A stretch of DNA of 64,000 bases from Eucalyptus grandis (Eukaryota > Streptophyta > Magnoliopsida > Myrtales > Myrtaceae): assembly GCF_016545825.1 (NCBI RefSeq), contig NC_052618.1:38324196-38388195 (forward strand). The letters are read 5' to 3'. Within the stretch, counting starts at the first letter, position 1. Each line of letters opens with the position of its first letter. The position numbers and the translations under genes were made by a program. Shown here piece by piece: positions 56,997 through 64,000 of this stretch. The notes under the pieces were generated by a model. It was not told where the DNA came from, searched no databases, and saw nothing but the letters and a program-made list of their open reading frames with translations.

Positions 56997-58948
56997 GGCT
57001 GCCGGAAGCTGCGTTCAGCTCGAGCTTACGAGATGGAGAATAGAAAGTGGAGATCCGCGCAGCAGATCATTCGCCGCTCCAGCGGTCGCTTCTCCCGAGC
57101 TTTCGGCCTCGATCGCGATCTGGAGACAGTGGCAGAGTCGATGGGAAAACGTTGCCGACAAGATGACGAGCCGGATTTGCGGTCGCGCTTTCGTAATGGG
57201 CTCGATCGGTTCGGCCTGATTTGGACTGAGCGATTTAACGATCTGATCATCGTTATATTCTATATGTTTCCAAACATAATATAGGATATGAGCAATTCGA
57301 AGTTGTCTTACCATATTCGACACATGTACGTTATGATGGTTCAAGTTAGGAACAGGACTAGCACGTTTCTTCTGAAAATGGTCAATAGGAAAGGGCCGAG
57401 AAAACTTTAGGTGTTTCCATAGCAAGACATTCTCGTCTTTGAAAGCTAATTAGTGGGTATCAAGTGTACTTTTCTATTTCCCAAATATATCATACTTGTA
57501 ATACGATGACTAATTTGGACATATGAGATCATTATTTTTGTTAAGCATGGAACAAAAATCACTCTCTGAGGTTTGAATTGGAGGTCCTTAGAACAAACCA
57601 AATGTACAAAATGAAATAAATTGATTTGACCTAATGTAATCAAACTTGACTTGAAGTTGAGGTTTCATTTTCCTAGAACTTTATTTCTGAACTTCTGGCT
57701 TGAGCTTAACTCGATAAGTATTATATGTCTCAATACCACCCTATCTAGACACCACTTGGTTATTAATTTTTATCATGAAATTTAAGCTCTAGCTCAAATT
57801 TCATCATAAAATGAAAACTACAACTGACATGATTTTTCTTTGTCATATGGAAACTCATTCGTGTATTTAATATAGAACATATTTGAACTAGTTAAATGAA
57901 GCTTTATAAGTTATTAAAAATAACTCATTAGGAAGTTTGGGGCCAATTCGGTTTAGATATCAAGGCCAAGTTAGGCTAGGGAGCCCTTGAGAAATTCAAG
58001 TAAAGCATAATCAATCTCATTTTGACTCCATCTAATCCTCGAATCACCTGTACTCAGGTCAAACTTAGCAAGAGCTGAAGAATCTCCGTTCGTTAACAAG
58101 TCGGGACAATAGTCATGATTGGACCTTGGATTGCTTTATAAGACTTTTTACCTAGACCTGATTATGTGTCTAGTGATTCACCTAGCCATCTAGACCCACT
58201 AGATCTGAGCTTTAAATTGGGTAAGTCAAGACAAGCAATTTCTTTCTAAAGTTTTGGCTCTAGTACCTAATGTTCACACATGAATTTTGTTAATAATATC
58301 TTTATTTGGTGAACCAAGAGTGACTGAGCACTGGGGAAAATAAAAAAATTTAGAGTAAATGTATTATATATTTACAAGTTATATTTTTTTATATCATAAA
58401 AAAGTTTAGAATAAATGTGCCATAATAAGTATAAAGTTCAAAATGAATGTATCATCAATGCACGTTGTTTATGATCTTTTATGGTTTTTTCTCTTTTACT
58501 TAAGGCTATATTTGTTTCACGGAATATTTTCCATAATTTTTTGTGTTTGGGGGTAAAAAATGAATGATCAAAGAAAATATTTTCTGATAAAAGAAAATAG
58601 CTTCTTAAAATTGGGAAAACGATGTCCATTTTTAAAAAAGAAAATCATTTTCTCCCCCGCCTCTTGTCCTCGTCTCCTCCTCCTCCCTCTCGTCCTTTCT
58701 TCAGAGCTTCTCCATCTTTCTCCCACGAGTCTTTCTCTCGTCCAATTCTCCGGAGCTTCTTCGTCTCGTCCCTCGTCTCCGGACCTCCTTCTCCTGCGCT
58801 GCCACTGCGTGCTTCTCTTCTAGATAGCAGAGTAGAGAGGGCGCCCCCGCCGTTGTTTAGTCATCCTTCAGTCCTAAGTAGATCATCGGGCGATTTGCTG
58901 AAGTTTCGCGTCCACTGATATCTTTGAAGTCCAAATTGTAGATTCAGG
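56997..58948. other. Intergenic part of duplication copy 2
   Basis: Counterpart of 2116-4113. It includes about 90 bp at 58138-58230 missing from copy 1 and about 45 extra bp near 58557-58602, and the CT-rich tract 58640-58760. No supported gene. Confidence 0.45.
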
Positions 58949-59548
58949 TCAGTTTCCACCCCCCTCGTCTCTGAGCAATTCTCCAATGTCGAGTGCAGTT
59001 CCGTCTTCATTCATGTCAAATCGGCTGTGTGTTCGTTGTTTATCGCGGTACTTCACTTGCTCTCTGGTGGGGGTTGAGTTGAACGCATTCAACAAGAAGT
59101 AAGTTACAAATGATTCAGAAGTAGTCGCCTGTTGGGGCATAGGTCGCCACATAGGGCAACCGCGTGAGAACTCCGGCATTTTCACGATGAGACGAATGAT
59201 GGACATGCAAATCTTTCTCCTCAACTTAAAGCCGGAGTTCACTGCATCTGGCCTATGGAAGATGATTCATGCAATGACTTTCTCAGATGAAAATAATATG
59301 TCACGGTGATTTCATTTCCTGGGATGGTGCAAATCACCGAGCCACCTATTGAGTCATTAACTTCAACTTTTGAATCTTGAGGGAAGAAGGTGAATATGTT
59401 CACATTTGACAGAGCCCAGTGCAAGGTTTTCTTTTTGAAAAGAAACGTTCAGCTCTTCTCTGATCAATGGAAACTTAACGCCCGCCGAAGCAATGGAGTA
59501 ATGGTCCACTTGCACAGCACGGAGTTTTCTAATACCTTTGTGGTGCAA
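58949..59548 (-). other. Conserved block with antisense open frames, copy 2
   Basis: Counterpart of 4114-4814. Frames 58949-59242 and 59363-59548 are open here. An extra 11-bp gap near 59365 relative to copy 1 (ctccccaggtg lost) changes the end of the second frame. Family unknown. Confidence 0.25.
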
Positions 59549-59719
59549 AGTTTGTTGATTATTATTTTGGTTGGTTGGGTTAATGTTCGCTTTGTTTGCA
59601 CGTTTATTTATGGTCTAAGGTGGCAGATGGTAATTGTGAAACTTTTTAGCTATGAAAGCTATTGAAAGCATTTGTTCGTCGTACTTATAGGTGTTCACAT
59701 GATTAAAGGTTGAAGTTTG

Positions 59720-60474
59720 TGATGCAAGCCTAGGGTAGGCTTTCTCAAACAATAGGATCGGGAGAGTGACTCGCACACGGAAACAGAACAAACAGGAATT
59801 TCAGCACTGCGCAAGCTCAGGAGAACAGTCGTATCTTTGTCGATACAGATCGGATTGATCTGATTTCAAAGCCAATTGAACAAAGACTTCTGGATCTACA
59901 ATTTCTCTGTTTTGGGTTTTCTGAAATAAGCACTGTAGAATAGTCGAAATTGGGTTGAAAGTAACGAACAGAACAGGAAAAGATAGGAACTTCGCTGGTT
60001 GCTCTTCCAGGCCTCCAAGGAAGTTGAGGGGGGCACCGATTCTTCAAGATCAATGACTGCAACTCTTCAAGGATGCAGATTTCAAAAGCTCCGACTCTTC
60101 AAGGACGGAGTGAAAACTCTCCTAGGTTTTCAAGGGTTGAACTCTACAAGGTTCACAATACTTGCTTCAAGCAAAGTTTTTCATTCATCAAAAGCTGTTT
60201 GTCTTCTACAAGAAATTGGGCTTATATCGTCAAAGAAATAAAGACGGAGCATTGAAACTAGGAGAAATAAAGACAGAACATTAAAACTAAGAGAAATAAA
60301 GACAGGACATTAAAATTAGCATAAATAGTAAAAGCATAACGTCTTCGTGGCAAGGTGTCTTTCCAACTTCCGGGATGGACTCAAGATGTCGTTATGGCTT
60401 CTCGGTTTCGTCGAGCTTTAATGCGGGCCGATCTTCTTGGTCGAGAGAGCCGGTCTTCAATGTGGGCTGCATCA
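59720..60474. mobile_element. Solo LTR or LTR-like insertion (755 bp)
   Basis: TGATGCAAGCC at the start and GGGCTGCATCA at the end form short inverted TG...CA ends. The perfect 5-bp target duplication GTTTG (59715-59719 and 60475-60479) is present, and copy 1 has one GTTTG at the empty site (4975-4979). It holds three tandem 29-bp units (agaaataaagac + agaacattaaaact) at 60232-60320. No coding capacity. The family is unlike the other LTRs here. Confidence 0.82.
60232..60320. repeat. Three tandem 29-bp units inside the 755-bp LTR
   Basis: agaaataaagacggagcatt, agaaataaagacagaacatt and agaaataaagacaggacatt start successive units of about 29 bp. Confidence 0.75.
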
Positions 60475-60562
60475 GTTTGTTTGTGGGTTGTGTTTGAGTT
60501 GAGTGAGAGGTCAAGAGGGTTTGAAGGCATAGGGAGGGATTGCTAAAGTGGCTGAAACAGAA

Positions 60563-62292
60563 ATGAGGAGCTGCACTTTCCCAGAGATTAGCTCCATTCA
60601 CCAAATTCATTGGCACGAACTGGCTCTCTTATAGAGTGCCAGTCATAACCGAGCAGGTAAATTTGAAAAGCAATTTTTGGTAGAAATTGATATTTCTTGG
60701 TCGTTTCTGGCTCTTATTGAAAAGCAACTACTTTGTATAATCATAAGCAAATATATTTGTAGAAATTGATGTTTGCTGGTTCATAAGTTTAGTTCCACCT
60801 TCGTGTATGCTTTGCATACATCTTTGAACCTGACCACCCAATTCCTGAGTGCATAATGCTTCTCAATTTGTGAATTGATGATTCGCAAATATTCCCAAAT
60901 GCTGCTCTAAATTGATAACTCTTAAACATGGCAACTAGAGTTTGTGAAACAATCTTCTCAGTTTTAAGTATAGTTGTGACTTGGCAATCACGTTTCTATC
61001 AATGTGTGTTAGAATTTAATAGGAACATGGAACTTACAATTCATTGTGCAGATGGATAATGATAAAATCCAAGTGGCAGTAGCGGGTGCCGCTGCAGCAG
61101 CAATCATGACTGTTATCACACTAGTCATGGATGATTATAATCATTTTGAGATGGTCATAGCTGAGAAAAACGAAATCTATCAATATGTGACGGTAAGTTT
61201 TTCATCACTTGTCATGGGCCATGTAAATGCAATTCTTTGTCTTCTTGTTTTCTTTTTTCTAGTGAAAGCAAAAGATTTCTAGTTCTTTTCCTTTCGTTTT
61301 TAGCTCAGAGTGAGAAGTTCCTGCAATTTTAGTTGAATGCTATGGCACCGCGATTGTTACTGCTTGTATTTCTAGTTGGAATAATCCCATTAATAGTTTC
61401 CTTTATTCAATCTGCAGTTCCATAGTTTTGTTTGGATGCCTTCTTATACTGGAAATTTTACTATAAATAAGGTGTGGGGGGGTAAAAATCGGATCTTCGC
61501 CTGCTACAGTGCCGGCATAAGCTGGTTTGGTTCGATTCTGACATACCAATACAGTCTTATAAGCTGGCTTGTTATTTCAAATATGCTGCCTACTAGATTG
61601 ATTGAAGGAGGGGAATCCTAGGAAGGGAATCCTTTTTTAATGATGTTTGCCTTCTCTGTGGATCTTTCCCTGAATGTAGTACGGATCACTTGTTTTCTGT
61701 ATGTGATATTTCTTTTGAAGTCTGGAGCATGGTCTGTAGTTGTTGTGGTATTCAAAGAATTAGGCATAGTTGACTTGAAGAGTGGCAGTGGATTTTGGTT
61801 AGTTGGAAGCGGAAAGCTATAGCTAATGTTGCTTGTAAGATTTCAGGTTATCACATCCAATATATAAGGAATACGAGGTTTCATGGTGATAATTTTCTTG
61901 TTTCTAGTAGTGGTTTTATGTTCAACATTTGAAGATCTTGCCCTTTTCGTTTCGACTGAGTTATCATAGATAATTTGCATTGACAGGTCCATCCTTCACA
62001 TGAAAAGAGGTCTCATAAAAGACAAAGATGTGCTGACAATAATGATAAATATGCAACACTTCCAAAATAACTTGGAGAAATAGCATCAACAATTAAGTCG
62101 TTGGGTCAAGTCAATGTCGATTACTCCAGACTCTACGGCATGGTGATGAAAGTGGATGGATATGATGAAATTAACCTTTATCGGTCTTTGACTATCTAGT
62201 TGAGAATGACAAAATGGGAAAGGCATTCACCGTGAAAAGTGCAAATCTTCAAAAGGTGTGAATTGAGAAATTCCTAAGCAAAGGAGAATAAG
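60563..62292 (+). pseudogene. Three-exon gene remnant, copy 2
   Basis: Exons at 60563-60656, 61052-61192 and 61987-62292 match copy 1 with the same splice sites. Lesions private to this copy: a 2-bp loss in exon 1 (cattcaccaaattc against cattcacgtcaaattc), a CAA-to-TAA stop in exon 3 (near 62068) and a TGG-to-TGA change (near 62259). The frame loss before DYLVENDKMGKAF is shared with copy 1, so the gene was probably dead before duplication. Copy 2 keeps VDGYDEINLYR, which copy 1 lost. Confidence 0.45.
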
Positions 62293-62730
62293 CTTTCATG
62301 TGAGAAGACTTATATGTGTTCTATCTTTTTATTTTGTTATTGTTAGTATTGTGAGACTATTTTTAGAGCATAGATATTTTTGGGCATGTATTTTTGGGAA
62401 TTTTAGGGGGCAATGTCTATGCATCAAATACATGAATAGGAAGGAATGTCTTGTATATATCCACGCAGAATGAGAATGTGTTGTGTCCGCTTCTTCCTTC
62501 CGTTCCTTGTCGTTTCGAACACTTTTACTTATTTCATGTTTGTCATGGCCAACCTTTCTCCTGTGGTGGATGGAAGATCTCTCATACACTTGTCAATTTG
62601 TCTATAGGTTTAGGTGAAGGGATGAATTTTAATGTTTGCGCATATCAATTCACTCACATACCAACTTTCTTATGATTAAATGGGGTTTGAATAAATGAAA
62701 TCTGACAACTTTCTACGAAAAAGTTGTTTA

Positions 62731-63520
62731 GGCTGCGTTTGGTTCAGCATTTGCAATGGGCTTTGAGTCCAATGCAAATGCTGAAAGCCCAAAGCTACTT
62801 GGGAAAAATGCAATAGTGTTTGGTAAAAAAATTTTGCAAATGAGCTTTGTGTTGAATGTGTGTTTGGTAAGAAAAACATTTACAATGAGCTTTTGATGGT
62901 TATAATGTGTATATATATTTTTTCTTATCTTTTCTTTTCTTTTGAAAAATCAGCTAAACCCTTCGCCGGCCGACGAAGCGCGCTGCGCCACCGACGAGCC
63001 AGATCCGGCGCCGGCGACCGTCGGTTGAGGTCGCCCGAGGTCGAGCGACCTCGGCGAGGGTCGCGCGACCCAGCCCGAGGGCCGCGGAGGTCGCCCGACC
63101 TCGGGCGACCGGGGGTCGCGCGGCCCCTGGGTCGAGCGACCCTCGCCGAGGGTTGCCCGAGGTCGGGCGACCTCGGCAGCCCTCTACTGGGTCGCGCGAC
63201 CCTCGTCGGAGGTCGCCCGAGGTCGGGCGACCTCGCCGGCGACGGCCGCCGGCGCAGATCTAGCTCGCCGGCGCGCGTCGCCCTTCACCGATCGGCAAAG
63301 GCTGCTCCTTTTCATTTAAAAAAAATATATAAAAATACAGGGACAATAATGGAAATATGAAAAATCAATGAGGGTAGTTTAGGAAAAAAAAATGTTTTCA
63401 ACATTTCCAAGGACTTCACTTTCATTTGAAAGCTCCTTGGGAGGGTTGCCAAACACCCTCTCTTTGGTGAAGGGGCTTTGAGGGCCGGATGGGCTTTTAA
63501 ATGCCCATCCAAACGCACCC
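62731..63520. mobile_element. Harbinger/Tourist-like MITE with GC-rich core (790 bp)
   Basis: Ends GGCTGCGTTTGG and CCAAACGCACCC are inverted repeats with one mismatch. TTA flanks both sides (62728-62730 and 63521-63523), the usual PIF/Harbinger duplication, and copy 1 has a single TTA at the empty site (near 7234). No transposase. A GC-rich core (62965-63290) is embedded. Confidence 0.88.
62965..63290. repeat. GC-rich array of palindromic ggtcgcgcgacc-type motifs
   Basis: Units such as gaggtcgcccgaggtcg, ggcgacctcg, gggtcgcgcgacc and ggtcgggcgacctcg recur many times in about 320 bp, in a sharp GC-rich island inside the MITE. The frame across it (62860-63360) is an Arg/Pro/Gly composition artefact. 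Confidence 0.75.
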
Positions 63521-63523
63521 TTA

Positions 63524-64000
63524 GTGTTTGGGCTTAGGACCCTAATAATGTTTTGCACTATGGCTCAATGAACCTCGGGCCAAGGTGCATGGAGGCATGG
63601 GGGCGGAGTTTGGTGCTTAGCCTCGATGGACCTGAGCCCGAGCTTGGCCTATAGACCTGGATCCATAGAGGTCGGGCCCTCATGCCCATGCCCCATCCTC
63701 CAGCTATCTAGGCATCTAAGAAAAAAAAGTATTTTCCTTTCCACACAATGAAAAAAAAAAATTCTTTTCATTTTCAAATTTCAATCAAACATCGAAGAAT
63801 ATGGTCATTTCACTAGAAATTGACTTTCAGATGAATATTTTCATAAATGTCGAATTTTCAAAGGAACAAAATGGAGCCTAAGATGGCAGTACTTAGTCAA
63901 TACCAAGAAAACCTTACCACTTATGAGATGGTTTCATCACACAAGGTATTACTCGTGACCGAGCACGGGTCTCCTAATTGCACCGAAGTTTCCTTAGATT
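63524..64000. other. Right part of duplication copy 2, empty site of the gypsy solo LTR
   Basis: Matches 7236-7636 and then, without interruption near 63905, 10683-10785. It shows the pre-insertion sequence of the 3.0 kb solo LTR. No gene. Confidence 0.7.

Larger units (their letters stand above)
50600..64000 (+). repeat. Segmental duplication, copy 2 (runs off the window)
   Basis: Counterpart of 241-10785, interrupted by the copia element 51078-55328, the 755-bp LTR 59720-60474 and the MITE 62731-63520. At each of these points copy 1 has the intact target with one copy of the duplicated bases. The right end of the duplication lies beyond 64000. Confidence 0.93.

Noticed and set aside
62860..63360. 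166-residue open frame over the GC-rich MITE core
   Set aside because: Arg/Pro/Gly-rich composition from the repeated GC motifs. It spans the MITE, and copy 1 shows the site without it, so it is not a host gene.
1..64000. tRNA or rRNA genes
   Set aside because: No cloverleaf-like sequence with A and B boxes and no rRNA core motifs were noticed. The only tRNA-related sequences are primer-binding sites of retrotransposons.

Overview
The window looks like repeat-rich nuclear DNA from a flowering plant, almost certainly a eudicot. It has an AT-rich background, split genes with GT-AG introns, Ty1/copia and Ty3/gypsy (Tat-type) LTR retrotransposons, several MITEs, and a cytochrome P450 of the plant CYP87 type. 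A Myrtaceae source (Eucalyptus or Syzygium type) is plausible from the GC-rich MITE cores and the CYP87 gene. That rests on general recollection and is not proven here.

Layout. A segment of unique character (about 241-10785) occurs a second time at about 50600-64000, where it runs off the window. Both copies carry (i) exon 1 of a gene that starts MALNLRQKQT on the minus strand, like the Sec1/Munc18 protein SLY1, and (ii) a broken three-exon plus-strand gene. Each copy has its own later insertions. Copy 1 has a 3.0 kb gypsy solo LTR (7637-10682). Copy 2 has a deleted copia element with intact LTRs and 5-bp target duplication (51078-55328), a 755-bp solo LTR (59720-60474) and a Harbinger/Tourist-like MITE with a GC-rich core (62731-63520). 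Each copy therefore shows the empty site for the insertions of the other.

Between the copies lie, in order: a nearly complete 15.9 kb Tat-lineage gypsy element (13371-29280) whose LTRs contain a captured ankyrin-repeat gene fragment; AT-rich DNA with MITEs (29286-34000); a decayed minus-strand copia element (about 34000-41916) split by a 4.5 kb minus-strand gypsy solo LTR (35951-40443); a 1.0 kb fold-back Mutator-like element (41933-42937); a 3.4 kb non-coding repeat-like tract (42950-46330); and the only nearly intact host gene, a nine-exon CYP87-type P450 on the minus strand (46576-49432). A fragment of a second P450 copy (first-intron sequence only) sits just beyond it (49861-50085). The window is therefore a tandemly duplicated gene neighbourhood shredded by nested transposons.

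No operon-like cooperation is expected. The P450 is the one candidate functional product: all haem-thiolate motifs are intact over 480 codons, but the acceptor of intron 1 reads TG instead of AG. All other coding traces are transposon genes or pseudogenes. Many of their lesions are C/G-to-T/A transitions, including loss of a catalytic Asp in both integrases, as expected for old methylated elements.
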